A stretch of DNA of 55,214 bases. It comes from an uncultured Porphyromonadaceae bacterium (GTDB lineage Bacteria; Bacteroidota; Bacteroidia; Bacteroidales; Muribaculaceae). The stretch lies in NCBI GenBank assembly GCA_947174335.1, contig CAMWIM010000008.1, positions 1 to 55,214 of the forward strand, written 5' to 3'. The notes under the pieces were generated by a model. It made no database searches and was not told the DNA's origin. It saw only the letters and a list, made by a program, of their open reading frames with translations. Below are positions 10,488-18,692 of the stretch, piece by piece; position 1 is the first letter of the stretch; each line of letters opens with the position of its first letter. The position numbers and the translations under genes were made by a program.

Positions 10488-12515
10488 AAATTTTATAGTT
10501 GCTTGCCAAGCACGACCCGGCATAGGGTAACGCGCAATTATTTCATACTGCTTGTTAAACATATTCATCAAATCGAGTCTCAACTCTAAATTATGTTTTC
10601 GTGTCGGGATTGTTCGATAAATAGCAACACCCGCTTCAACATATCCGCCAAGAGATGATCCTTTAACATGATTGTTAGTAGAAAAACGCTCGCCCGCACC
10701 GGTCATGTGTATAACAAGATTTACAAACGGATTTTCGCAAGCGACAGATGCACTACCCGAGTGAACGGGGGTATATGCAAGCTGTTTCTTATAATCAGAC
10801 ATTGTTTTGTCTTGGAGCGAGATTGACTTTTGGAAACTATAGTTTCCGTCGGCAAGGAGCTGCCAGCCGCGTGAGACATTAAACACAGAAGCAAGTGTCA
10901 AATCAAGTCCGGTCGTTCTGACTTTACCAAAGTTTAACATTCGCCACATGTGCAGATTGACGGGAGTTGCAACGATTTTATCCTTAACATTATTATAATA
11001 CCCATCGGCAGTTACATATAACGAAGAAATAAAACCATTACTTGGCAACATATATGTTACACCAACGTTAAACTGGTCAGTCGACTCTGGCTTGAGCGTC
11101 AAAGTTCCGACATGTTCAAAATACAACTCGTTGAAAGTTGGCATTCTGAAAATATTCTTATATGAAGCTCTGAAAGTGAGCGACTTATCATCAAGCAATG
11201 AGTATGAAGCACTGACCGATGGAGATAGTTTTGATTCATTATCGGCACTTTCACCCGATTTTGCTCCGTTTCTATAAATTGAAAGTAATCCGCGAGCAGT
11301 CACGATCAAACGAGATACCCTGTATCGAGCTGTTATAGATTGTAAAACAGAGTTTCGATATGGACGTACATCGGTCGACAAATTACTGGTAAGATTATTG
11401 TAAATATAATCACCGCTATATACGAGCGACCATGATGTCACAGGCACCCATAATACGGCACCCGAAACATAACATTCTCTTTGGTAATAGTTTTGTTGAA
11501 GCAGACCGTTGAGATATTTACCGTTTCGATCGGAATAAAGCGATTCAGCCCAATTAAATTTTGCATTTGCAAGAACTGATACAGTCGATGAAACAGACGA
11601 TCTCAAATTGGCATGTCCAAAAAAGTTTCGGTCATGAAGACGTTCGTTATTATCTTCATTATACAAGATGACAGGTCCGGGCAGATGACGATTATTGTCG
11701 TAGTAATAAATCTTTCCGTTGAGCGTTGTACGAGCGCCGAGTTTAAACGAAGCATTTGTTTCAACATGCCCCGAATTCATTTGGCTATTGTTACGACGAG
11801 GATGGGTAATTTCCTTCCCATTAACAATTGTAAAAGGGTAGTTGTTCTTCCCATAAAGATATTCCCCTGAAATATCAAAACTGTTACCGTTGCTATATGA
11901 ACGACCGATTTTTACATAAGGGCTTACTGTGATAAATGAGCCATATTTGAATCTTGCGGTCAGAAATATTGAATCGATATCCTGAATAAATGAGCGGGTA
12001 GACAAAGACAATGTTGCCGAGAGCGATGCCGAACGCGCCGGGATGAATATGTCATCATTGTCACCTACAGTCAAATTGATTGATGAAATGTTATCAAGTG
12101 AATACCGAGAGAGGTCAACCTCGCCGTTCTGACAATCTGATAATGCAACCCCGTCATAGAGAACATTTGTATGAGTAGCGCCAAATCCGCGAACCGATAC
12201 CGTTTTCAATCCACCGGCACCACCATAATCTTTAAGCGTAACACCGGGCAATCGGTTAAGCGCATCGGCAACACCGGTGACGCCCATCGATTCAAATTTA
12301 GTGAAATCAACCGAATATGTCGGCGAAGTTGATTTCATCGTGCGATTACCCTTTTCATTGACCGTGACCTCACGGAGACTGTGAACAAGAGTATCAATCT
12401 TCATAGCAGTTATACCAAATGCCGGTACGTTCATTGACAATATTGCAAAGAAAACGATATAAGATAGTCTAAATCTAAAAAAATTAAAATGCCTCCTCAT
12501 CCTCGTAAGAATCAT
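10479..12515 (-). CDS. btuB: TonB-dependent vitamin B12 receptor, BtuB type
   Basis: 678-residue TonB-dependent outer-membrane transporter. An N-terminal hydrophobic segment (LSYIVFFAILSMNVPAFG) is the signal peptide. It is followed by a short TonB-box-like region (SLREVTVNEKG), the plug domain (about 60-170, with GVADALNRLPGVTLKDYGG and SVRGFGATHTNVLYDGVAL) and a 22-strand barrel ending in WQATIKFTL with the terminal aromatic pattern. It is first in the operon directly below a cobalamin riboswitch, so corrinoid is the expected cargo. Starts at 12515 and 12500 are both possible. The ATG at 12500 follows an ACGAGG stretch, but the ATG at 12515 cannot be excluded. No CarboxypepD-like domain precedes the plug, unlike SusC. 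Confidence 0.88.
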   Translation of the reverse strand: MILTRMRRHFNFFRFRLSYIVFFAILSMNVPAFGITAMKIDTLVHSLREVTVNEKGNRTMKSTSPTYSVDFTKFESMGVTGVADALNRLPGVTLKDYGGAGGLKTVSVRGFGATHTNVLYDGVALSDCQNGEVDLSRYSLDNISSINLTVGDNDDIFIPARSASLSATLSLSTRSFIQDIDSIFLTARFKYGSFITVSPYVKIGRSYSNGNSFDISGEYLYGKNNYPFTIVNGKEITHPRRNNSQMNSGHVETNASFKLGARTTLNGKIYYYDNNRHLPGPVILYNEDNNERLHDRNFFGHANLRSSVSSTVSVLANAKFNWAESLYSDRNGKYLNGLLQQNYYQRECYVSGAVLWVPVTSWSLVYSGDYIYNNLTSNLSTDVRPYRNSVLQSITARYRVSRLIVTARGLLSIYRNGAKSGESADNESKLSPSVSASYSLLDDKSLTFRASYKNIFRMPTFNELYFEHVGTLTLKPESTDQFNVGVTYMLPSNGFISSLYVTADGYYNNVKDKIVATPVNLHMWRMLNFGKVRTTGLDLTLASVFNVSRGWQLLADGNYSFQKSISLQDKTMSDYKKQLAYTPVHSGSASVACENPFVNLVIHMTGAGERFSTNNHVKGSSLGGYVEAGVAIYRTIPTRKHNLELRLDLMNMFNKQYEIIARYPMPGRAWQATIKFTL

Positions 12516-12540
12516 TTTTGGTGAATAATATGTTAGGCAT

Positions 12541-12705
12541 TTGGCAGGTCTTCGGACTCGTTTCGGAATTTTTCCGACGCCTTCCCATGACTTTTCTTAA
12601 GCCACAGTGGCTACGAATGTCGGTTCCGTTTATGAAACTTACCGCAGCGGGACTGTCCAGGCTTTTCACCTGATTCCCTTTTGAACGCATAAAGCGTACC
12701 AAATA
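12541..12705 (-). promoter_or_regulatory. Cobalamin (adenosylcobalamin-type) riboswitch
   Basis: Read on the minus strand, the leader contains the class landmarks in order: GGGAATCAGGTG, AAGCCTGGACAGTCCCGC, the B12-box-type GCCACTGTGG, GGGAAGGCG and GAGTCCGAAGACCTGCC. The last block ends about 25 bases before the receptor start codon. Known cobalamin riboswitches in this position lower expression when B12 is plentiful. A short open frame across it (12484-12714) is a shadow. Confidence 0.95.
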
Positions 12706-12711
12706 ACGATG

Positions 12712-12742
12712 CAAAATTAGCTATTAAATTTCACCCTACAAA
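12712..12742 (-). promoter_or_regulatory. Promoter of the B12 uptake operon
   Basis: TTTG at 12742-12739 and TAATTTTG at 12719-12712, separated by 19 bases, match the Bacteroidota -33/-7 consensus. Transcription would begin near 12706, immediately before the riboswitch aptamer. Confidence 0.75.
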
Positions 12743-12776
12743 ATTTTTCTTTATATTTTAATATAAAAGCAATGAC

Positions 12777-13352
12777 TTATTTTACTTTACCGGGATTTCG
12801 GGCAATAAACTCCTTCCACGATTTACATGCTCCAACAGATGCCGCAGGACGTGATGACTCGTAAAAATGACATAAAGCGGCTCCAAGTGCATCAGTCGCG
12901 TCAAGTTCGGGTAAAATTGAGTCGGCAGGAATTGAGAGTATTCGTTTCAACATTTCACATACCTGTTCTTTTGAAGCAGCACCATTACCGGTTATTGCCA
13001 TTTTGATTTTACGAGGTTCATACTCTACGATAGGGACATCACGCGACAATGCAGCTGCAATTGCAACCCCCTGAGCACGACCAAGTTTAAGCATCGACTG
13101 AACATTCTTGCCAAAGAACGGAGCCTCAATCGCCATTTCATCCGGAAGATACTGTTCAACAAGACCTTGCACACGGTCATAAATTCGACGCAGGCGCATA
13201 TAATGATCTTCCATTTTTGAGAGTCTGATTACTCCCATCGCAATCATAAACGGCTTCTTACCTTTGACTCCGAGAATACCATAGCCCATCACATTTGTTC
13301 CCGGGTCAATACCGATGATTATTCGGTCCCATTCCTTTAACGGAGCTTTCAT
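12777..13352 (-). CDS. ruvC: Holliday junction resolvase RuvC
   Basis: Crossover-junction endodeoxyribonuclease (191 residues) that cuts Holliday junctions bound by RuvAB during recombination. The RNase H-like fold and all four acidic catalytic residues are visible: Asp16 in [15 protein letters not shown], Glu76 in [11 protein letters not shown], and Asp151 and Asp154 in [15 protein letters not shown]. The spacing matches E. coli RuvC (Asp7, Glu66, Asp138, Asp141). Its ATG overlaps the DUF4286 stop by four bases (ATGA). RuvA and RuvB are not in this window. The C-terminal tail [14 protein letters not shown] is basic. Confidence 0.96.
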   Translation of the reverse strand: MKAPLKEWDRIIIGIDPGTNVMGYGILGVKGKKPFMIAMGVIRLSKMEDHYMRLRRIYDRVQGLVEQYLPDEMAIEAPFFGKNVQSMLKLGRAQGVAIAAALSRDVPIVEYEPRKIKMAITGNGAASKEQVCEMLKRILSIPADSILPELDATDALGAALCHFYESSRPAASVGACKSWKEFIARNPGKVK

Positions 13353-13660
13353 TCAACCACCTCCATAAATGTTGAGAAAAAGACAATACGTTGTCCAAAA
13401 CGTCGGCTTAATACAGCCTTGAGATCAGACGCTTCCCTATCATGCCAGCAAGTGGCAGATTTAAGATTATCAGTCTCAAGATGAACAGCATAACCAACTA
13501 CTCCCGGCTCGGTCTCAGTGAGAATACGAGCTACTACAGGATTAGTAAAATAAGAGCAGGTCAATGCCTGTTTTATATAGTCATTTTTCACCCACTCAAG
13601 GAACTCATCTGTGATTGAAGCTTCCATGTGAAATGAGGTGTTTAATATATATCGTTTCAT
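13349..13660 (-). CDS. DUF4286 family protein
   Basis: Small protein (103 residues from ATG 13660) resembling DUF4286, a Bacteroidota family of unknown function. Visible features are [16 protein letters not shown] at the start, a helical middle ([15 protein letters not shown]) and a C-terminal [18 protein letters not shown] strand pattern, suggesting a small ferredoxin-like alpha/beta fold. I chose the ATG at 13660 because it lies one base after the upstream gene's stop and gives the conserved MKRYILNT start. The alternative at 13675 overlaps that gene by 14 bases. It overlaps ruvC by four bases, so the two are probably translated together. Confidence 0.8.
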   Translation of the reverse strand: MKRYILNTSFHMEASITDEFLEWVKNDYIKQALTCSYFTNPVVARILTETEPGVVGYAVHLETDNLKSATCWHDREASDLKAVLSRRFGQRIVFFSTFMEVVE

Positions 13661-13661
13661 C

Positions 13662-14168
13662 TTAAATTTTAACATGAAAAAAAAATATTATCCATGACAT
13701 TACACCACTTACCAATGTCACAAAGAACCAATTTCGGGCATTTATCGATGCCCGGCGCGCTTCTTCAAAATGACGCTCATCATATAATTTATTTACTTTA
13801 AGCGCATAAATAATTGATATGACACCCAAAATGTTACAGCACAATATAGTCAAAACAATTGCCTCGGCAAGATAATTGTTAGGACGCAAAGGTTGATAAC
13901 GTCCGTCCGGGCCATATTCGTCTGACATAGCGCATGCCCCATAAACCTCAGTGTCTGCAATCGTGCGACTTAATTTCGAAGCAGAAAATGGCGGAGGCGT
14001 AACGTTCTCGCTAACAACAGCCATAACCTCGGGAAAATTTCGAGCTTCCTTCCAATCGGTATTTCCCGGAGTCCAAATCAATGTATCGGCACCAATCGAA
14101 TAATGACGTAGTTCATCGAGTTCCAATGGTCCGACCGGCTTTTTATCACGAGCTATATAGTATTTCAT
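13662..14168 (-). CDS. GYF-like plus CD225-like membrane protein
   Basis: 168-residue protein with two recognisable parts. Residues 1-55 (YYIARDKKPVGPLELDEL, LIWTPGNTDWKEA) look like the GYF_2 domain, a small tryptophan-containing peptide-binding module. Residues about 95-168 carry two membrane helices (AIVLTILCCNILGVISIIYA and FFVTLVSGVMSWIIFFF) joined by a loop with ARRASINARNW, the pattern of CD225/dispanin-type membrane proteins. The GYF part would face the cytoplasm. Its function is unknown. It is translationally linked to the glycosyltransferase upstream (ATGA overlap) and abuts DUF4286, so it belongs to the ruvC operon. Confidence 0.75.
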   Translation of the reverse strand: MKYYIARDKKPVGPLELDELRHYSIGADTLIWTPGNTDWKEARNFPEVMAVVSENVTPPPFSASKLSRTIADTEVYGACAMSDEYGPDGRYQPLRPNNYLAEAIVLTILCCNILGVISIIYALKVNKLYDERHFEEARRASINARNWFFVTLVSGVMSWIIFFFHVKI

Positions 14169-14917
14169 TGTTTCAATGCTTTTTGATATTTCACGAAACG
14201 CTTAACGAATCTAAAATGTCGTTTAAGTGTTGGGAAAAAGCCGTAGTAATAGCTCATTATTTTGAAACGCTCAATCAACGACCGGCGACGGTTAGCAGTA
14301 GATATTCCTTCTGAAAGATAATCGATCAATGTTGTACCCGTATATGCCACACGACGAGCATGTTGAAGACATTGCACACACCAATCAAAGTCGGCAGAAT
14401 AACGGTAACTGGTATTAAATAGTGGAGCTATGCGACGAAGAGCAATAAAAGCCTGATGACATACCACCATACCTTCACGGAACGAATCAAGTGTCAAGTT
14501 TTCAGGAGCAATAAGGTGGCGGTCGGCAATCTTTTTGCGCGACACATCAACTATATCGGTTTGTCCATAAACTACTCCCGGAGTATCTTCACGATTGGCA
14601 GCATCAAAAATTTCCTTCAGTGAGTTTTCTGAGTGGAATGAATCACCTGCGTTCAAGAACATAACATAATCGCCGGTAGCCTCGCCAAGTCCCTTATTCA
14701 TTGCATAATACAACCCGTTATCGGGACTGCTGGAAATACGAGCGCCTTTAATATCGGCTTGATTAACGACATCAAGAGTATTGTCGGTCGAAGCACCATC
14801 CATGAGAATAAACTCATAGTCGGTAAAAGTCTGTTTTTTTATACTTTCAAGTGTCGGTTTTACTGTCGCAGCCGCGTTATAAGTCACGGTGATGATTGAG
14901 ATGAATGGAGTACTCAT
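14165..14917 (-). CDS. Family 2 glycosyltransferase
   Basis: 250-residue GT-A fold glycosyltransferase, probably transferring a sugar in surface polysaccharide or glycoprotein assembly. The N-terminal nucleotide-sugar fold is clear: ISIITVTYNAAATVKPTLES, then DYEFILMDGASTDNTLDVV and GDYVMFLNAGDSFHSENSL. No transmembrane helix is visible, so it is likely cytoplasmic or membrane-associated through its basic C-terminus (HFRFVKRFVKYQKALKQ). It is the first gene of a four-gene run ending in ruvC. A -7 box TAACTTTG lies at 14969-14962, 45 bases upstream. The donor and acceptor sugars cannot be deduced. Confidence 0.88.
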   Translation of the reverse strand: MSTPFISIITVTYNAAATVKPTLESIKKQTFTDYEFILMDGASTDNTLDVVNQADIKGARISSSPDNGLYYAMNKGLGEATGDYVMFLNAGDSFHSENSLKEIFDAANREDTPGVVYGQTDIVDVSRKKIADRHLIAPENLTLDSFREGMVVCHQAFIALRRIAPLFNTSYRYSADFDWCVQCLQHARRVAYTGTTLIDYLSEGISTANRRRSLIERFKIMSYYYGFFPTLKRHFRFVKRFVKYQKALKQ

Positions 14918-14961
14918 TATCGGGCTTGTAATGGGTTTTGCAATGTTGTGATTAGTATTTG

Positions 14962-14969
14962 CAAAGTTA
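14962..14969 (-). promoter_or_regulatory. -7 box of the glycosyltransferase-ruvC run
   Basis: TAACTTTG on the minus strand, 45 bases upstream of the glycosyltransferase ATG. No convincing -33 TTTG at 19-21 bases. Confidence 0.4.
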
Positions 14970-15001
14970 AGATAAAATGTCGAAATAAAAAAACATCAAA
15001 T

Positions 15002-15034
15002 AAAAAATGCTGCGTCAATCAATTTGACACAGCA
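15002..15034 (-). terminator. Terminator of tRNA-Glu
   Basis: Inverted repeat at 15008-15034 (TGCTG-GTCAA arms around TCAA), followed on the minus strand by six T residues (15007-15002). It lies 14 bases past the tRNA 3' end. Confidence 0.8.
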
Positions 15035-15047
15035 TCAAAATTCAAAG

Positions 15048-15120
15048 TAGCGAATTCGGGATTCGAACCCGAGTTTCCGCCGTGAGAGGGCGGCGTGCTA
15101 GGCCTCTACACTAAATCGCC
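15048..15120 (-). tRNA. tRNA-Glu(CTC)
   Basis: 73-nt tRNA fold on the minus strand. The anticodon stem CCGCC/GGCGG encloses loop CTCTCAC, so the anticodon is CTC and it reads GAG. The T arm is TCGGG-TTCGAAT-CCCGA, and the D-loop AGAGGCCTA resembles tRNA-Glu. The acceptor stem has a G-U first pair and a U-U mismatch at position 6-67. CCA is not encoded. It has its own promoter and terminator. Confidence 0.93.
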
Positions 15121-15147
15121 AAGCGTCGTTACTTTATTTTTACTCGG

Positions 15148-15178
15148 CAAAGTTACACGTTTTTTTTCATTCACACAA
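15148..15178 (-). promoter_or_regulatory. Promoter of tRNA-Glu
   Basis: TTG at 15178-15176 and TAACTTTG at 15155-15148 on the minus strand with 20 bases between them, 27 bases before the tRNA 5' end. Confidence 0.6.
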
Positions 15179-15261
15179 TAGCAATAACCAAAATTTTGGA
15201 TTAAATTTAATTGAATATACATATTTAGAATATTTAAGAGTATTTTTATAGAAATTCTTGC

Positions 15262-15269
15262 TACCTTTG
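15262..15269 (+). promoter_or_regulatory. -7 box of the LysM protein gene
   Basis: TACCTTTG matches TAnnTTTG and lies 41 bases before the LysM gene ATG. No clear -33 box. Confidence 0.45.
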
Positions 15270-15310
15270 CAATTTGAAAGATATAACATCATCAAATCTA
15301 TCCGATAGTA

Positions 15311-17239
15311 ATGTTAAAAGCTATTTCTAAAATATTAATGACCTGTGGAATTGCGATGACTACATTCATGCAGGTCTGTGCGCTCGATCTTCCGGTCAAA
15401 CATATCAACGGTAAGGCTTTCTACTATTACAGAGTTGACAAAAAAGACCGTCCTTACAGTCTTGCAGAAAAACTCGGCATTAAGGTCTCGGACATTGCAA
15501 AATATAATCCTCAGGCAAAAGATGGATTCCAATCGGGAATGATGCTGACCTTCCCGGTTACAATTGATGCCAAAGTAAACAACGGATATTACACAACCAC
15601 CTATACTCCAAGTAAAGACGAAACCGTCTATGGTCTCGCCAAAAGATTTGACATACCGGTTGAACGATTAATCGCATTTAACCCTCAAGCCACTCAATCA
15701 ATCCATAATTCCACTCTCATAATACCACTTCAGCCGGCAGGTGAGATTGTAAATGAACCAAAACCTGTCACATCAGCCCAACCGACTCAGATTGATGATG
15801 AAGAAGATATTGACAACGTTCCGGCACAGGAGCCTGACGAATCGCTCACCCAGATTCGCACGTACACCATTGCTAAAGGTGAGACACTCTCAAAAATAGC
15901 ACGCGAAAACGACATTACAGTTCAGGATATTTTGGCAATGAATCCCAAACTGAACCCTCACAAATATCAGGCAGGTGAACGTATTTTACTCCCGCCTATA
16001 ATTTCTCTTGACGAGCCTCAAGATGCTATTGCCACCCCACAATCCGTACAACAGCAGTCGATTACGCAACAATCCATACCTGTTCAACAATCTCAGACTG
16101 TTGTCATTGATGATATACCTCAGAATACAGCCAACGAAGAAATAGCCTTTGATACTATTGATAAAATAACATCTCTTTCAATCGGTATCATGTTCCCATT
16201 CATGCTGAACGAAGAGGAGGAATCAAAAAGTGCCAAACTGTTTACCGAATTTTATCGCGGTTTCCTGCTTGCAACAAAAGAACTTAGCCAATCAGGTCAA
16301 CCGATAAAAATTTATGCCTATGACACAAGCGCATCACTCGATTCTGTAACTCGCATTCTCAACCATGTGTCGAGCGACTCTATCAACATTTTTATCGGCC
16401 CCGATGATCAGACTGCTTTATCGCGCATCGGTCGATTTGCAGCTTCAAATAATGGTTATGTCTTGAATATGTTTGCTGTTAAAGATGACTCCTACAAGTA
16501 TATACCGTCAATAATTCAGGCAAACATTCCACACGACTATATGTATGATAAAGCAATCAAAGGCTTTATTGAAAAATACAAAGATAAAACTCCGGTTTTC
16601 CTGTCTCGCGCCGAAGGTAATAACGATAAAATTGAGTTTGTCAACAAACTGAAATCAGAACTTAAGAAAAAAGGCATCATACCTATCGACTTGACTTTTG
16701 AGAATTCTCTTACAAGCGAAAATTTGGATGAGTTAAGCCTTGAAAAGTCATACGTTTTTATTCCGGCAAGCGGAAATGCAAGTGAATTTACTAAGTTCGC
16801 TCCTGCCCTGAACTCATTTAGAAAAAAAATGACAAGTCCCGATAAATTTGCATTATTCGGTTATCCTGAATGGGTTATGTTCCGCAACGAGCGTCTCGAC
16901 TATCTCCACGCCCTCAACACTACAATTTACAGTCGATTCTTCACTTCGACCGACTCCCCTCTTGCCGATAAAATTGCATCGGAGTACAATGATCAATTTG
17001 GCATAGATATGCTTGAGGCGGTTCCCTCTCAGGGACTTTTAGGATATGATACAGCAATATTCCTTATCAAGTCGCTCCGGAACAATGAGGGAAATTTCAG
17101 CGAAAGCTCTATGGCATACGATGGTGTGCAGAGCGGATTTGACCTTTGCCAGCCTGCCGGGGTGAAAGGTTTAGTCAACCTCAATCTCTATTTTATAACT
17201 TTCGGACCTCGAAGATCAACGACAAAAGTACAACTTTAA
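15311..17239 (+). CDS. LysM-repeat protein with periplasmic-binding-like C-domain
   Basis: 642-residue secreted protein. A signal peptide (about 1-25, GIAMTTFMQVCAL) is followed by three LysM-type peptidoglycan-binding repeats at about 35-80, 90-145 and 180-235. The third is the most typical (TYTIAKGETLSKIARENDI, AGERILLPP). After a Gln-rich linker (about 245-285) comes a roughly 350-residue domain that looks like the type I periplasmic-binding fold: SIGIMFPFMLNEEEESK, FYRGFLLATKEL, IFIGPDDQTALSRIG and PVFLSRAEGNNDKIEF. A cell-wall-bound sensor or scaffold is likely. LpoA, an activator of penicillin-binding protein 1A, uses a related fold, but any link to wall synthesis is inference. The next gene starts two bases after its stop. 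Confidence 0.85.
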   Translation: MLKAISKILMTCGIAMTTFMQVCALDLPVKHINGKAFYYYRVDKKDRPYSLAEKLGIKVSDIAKYNPQAKDGFQSGMMLTFPVTIDAKVNNGYYTTTYTPSKDETVYGLAKRFDIPVERLIAFNPQATQSIHNSTLIIPLQPAGEIVNEPKPVTSAQPTQIDDEEDIDNVPAQEPDESLTQIRTYTIAKGETLSKIARENDITVQDILAMNPKLNPHKYQAGERILLPPIISLDEPQDAIATPQSVQQQSITQQSIPVQQSQTVVIDDIPQNTANEEIAFDTIDKITSLSIGIMFPFMLNEEEESKSAKLFTEFYRGFLLATKELSQSGQPIKIYAYDTSASLDSVTRILNHVSSDSINIFIGPDDQTALSRIGRFAASNNGYVLNMFAVKDDSYKYIPSIIQANIPHDYMYDKAIKGFIEKYKDKTPVFLSRAEGNNDKIEFVNKLKSELKKKGIIPIDLTFENSLTSENLDELSLEKSYVFIPASGNASEFTKFAPALNSFRKKMTSPDKFALFGYPEWVMFRNERLDYLHALNTTIYSRFFTSTDSPLADKIASEYNDQFGIDMLEAVPSQGLLGYDTAIFLIKSLRNNEGNFSESSMAYDGVQSGFDLCQPAGVKGLVNLNLYFITFGPRRSTTKVQL

Positions 17240-17240
17240 A

Positions 17241-17930
17241 ATGAAATATTTTGTCGCAATATTAATTTCGGTTCTTGCGTTTTTCGCACCTCACAAAGCG
17301 TTCTCACAAAGCCACTATATATCGCATGTTCATGTCGGTTTGCATGGTGGTATGGCGATGTCACGCACAACATTTTCACCATCGGTAAAACAAAAGATGT
17401 TGAATGACTACACCTTTGGTATAGCAGCACGTTATGCCGAGGAACGACATGTCGGGCTGATGGGTGAAATTAATTTAACACGCCGCGGTTGGTGTGAAAA
17501 CTTTGAAGGTACTCCCCTCAAATACTCACGTGCACTTACATATCTTGAATTGCCAATCATGACCCACATATTTTTCGGACCACGGAATTTTCAATTCTTC
17601 TTCAACTTGGGTCCTCAAATATGTTACATGATTTCAAGTTCAATCGATAGCAATTTTGACTATAAAAATCCTTTAAAAGTCGAGGGTTTCCCATCAAGCA
17701 GACGCATGACAGAACAGATGTCAATGGAAATCAAGAACCGTTTTGACTATGGCATTTGTGCGTCATTTGGCCTGGAGCCATTGATTGGTCGTCGAAACTC
17801 GATTACACTTGAGGCTCGCTATTATTTTGGGCTCGGTAATATTTTCGGAGCAGCAAAAAAAGATGTGTTCAGTGCATCGCGCGGTATGGCGATTACAGTT
17901 ACCCTCGGCTACTATTTCCGTCTAAAATAA
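17241..17930 (+). CDS. Outer-membrane beta-barrel protein, PorT-like family
   Basis: 229-residue protein with a signal peptide (MKYFVAILISVLAFFAPHKAFS) and alternating beta strands to the end: HVHVGLHGGMAMSR, YTFGIAARYAEERHVGLMGEINL, ALTYLELPIMTHIFFG, FQFFFNLGPQICYM, and a terminal AITVTLGYYFRLK. This is the layout of the small OmpX/PorT-like barrels common in Bacteroidota. A specific role in type IX secretion, as for true PorT, is not supported because no secretion genes adjoin it. It starts two bases after the LysM gene, so the two are probably co-translated and both belong to the envelope. Confidence 0.8.
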   Translation: MKYFVAILISVLAFFAPHKAFSQSHYISHVHVGLHGGMAMSRTTFSPSVKQKMLNDYTFGIAARYAEERHVGLMGEINLTRRGWCENFEGTPLKYSRALTYLELPIMTHIFFGPRNFQFFFNLGPQICYMISSSIDSNFDYKNPLKVEGFPSSRRMTEQMSMEIKNRFDYGICASFGLEPLIGRRNSITLEARYYFGLGNIFGAAKKDVFSASRGMAITVTLGYYFRLK

Positions 17931-17942
17931 ATATTTATCCCC

Positions 17943-18692
17943 ATGAAAAATTTCATATTGAGTGGAATACTCACAATCATTGCTTGTTTCCCTGTCACTA
18001 TTTCAGCACAAGCCGTAAAAATAATGACCTATAACGTTCATAACGGAATTGGTCTCGATAAAAACCGCGATCATGCTCGCATCGCCGACGTGATATCAAG
18101 TGAAAAGCCTGATTTTGTAGGTATTCAGGAAGTTGACAGCATGACAAACCGAAGCGGTAATATGTTTGTTCTTGGCGATATTGCTCAAAAAGCCGGCATG
18201 GAACCGACTTTTGCACCGGCAATTCCATGGGATGGCGGAATCTATGGCATTGGATTATTGTCTAAAACAAAACCCAATAAGGTTAAGCGTATTACATTAC
18301 CCGGCAGGGAAGAAAAAAGGACTATGGTGATTGCCGAATTTGATAAATATATAATCATCAACACTCACCTGTCGCTTACACCCGAAGATGCCCTCGAATC
18401 TGTCAAAATTATACATGAGATTTTGCCGTCGCTCGGTTCTAAACCTGTAATTTTAATGGGTGACCTTAATTCACTCCCCGATTCTCCCGTAATCAAAGCC
18501 CTACAAAACGATTTCACTATTGTAAGTCCTGATAACACACCGACTTTCCCGGCTAACAATCCTACCGAACGCATTGATTATATAATGATTTCAAAAGGTC
18601 ACAATTTTAACGTGACTCGTGCAGAAGTCATTGATGACAGAATTGCCTCGGATCATCGTCCGGTTATCGTTGAGATATTACCAAATAAATAG
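17943..18692 (+). CDS. Secreted endonuclease/exonuclease/phosphatase-family protein
   Basis: 249-residue EEP-fold metal-dependent hydrolase with a signal peptide (MKNFILSGILTIIACFPVTISA), so it acts in the periplasm or outside. Active-site blocks are in the usual order: MTYNVHNGIG, VGIQEVDSM (metal-binding Glu), INTHLSL, LMGDLNSLPDSP (Asp and Asn), RIDYIMIS and ASDHRPVIVEI (catalytic Asp-His). Relatives cleave phosphodiesters in nucleic acids, lipids or sugar phosphates, so the substrate is open. It lies 13 bases downstream of the barrel gene. Its last 15 bases overlap the 3' end of the opposing antiporter gene. Confidence 0.88.
   Translation: MKNFILSGILTIIACFPVTISAQAVKIMTYNVHNGIGLDKNRDHARIADVISSEKPDFVGIQEVDSMTNRSGNMFVLGDIAQKAGMEPTFAPAIPWDGGIYGIGLLSKTKPNKVKRITLPGREEKRTMVIAEFDKYIIINTHLSLTPEDALESVKIIHEILPSLGSKPVILMGDLNSLPDSPVIKALQNDFTIVSPDNTPTFPANNPTERIDYIMISKGHNFNVTRAEVIDDRIASDHRPVIVEILPNK

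Noticed and set aside
12484..12714. 76-residue open frame upstream of the TonB receptor
   Set aside because: It runs through the cobalamin riboswitch; the conserved RNA blocks explain the sequence better than a protein.
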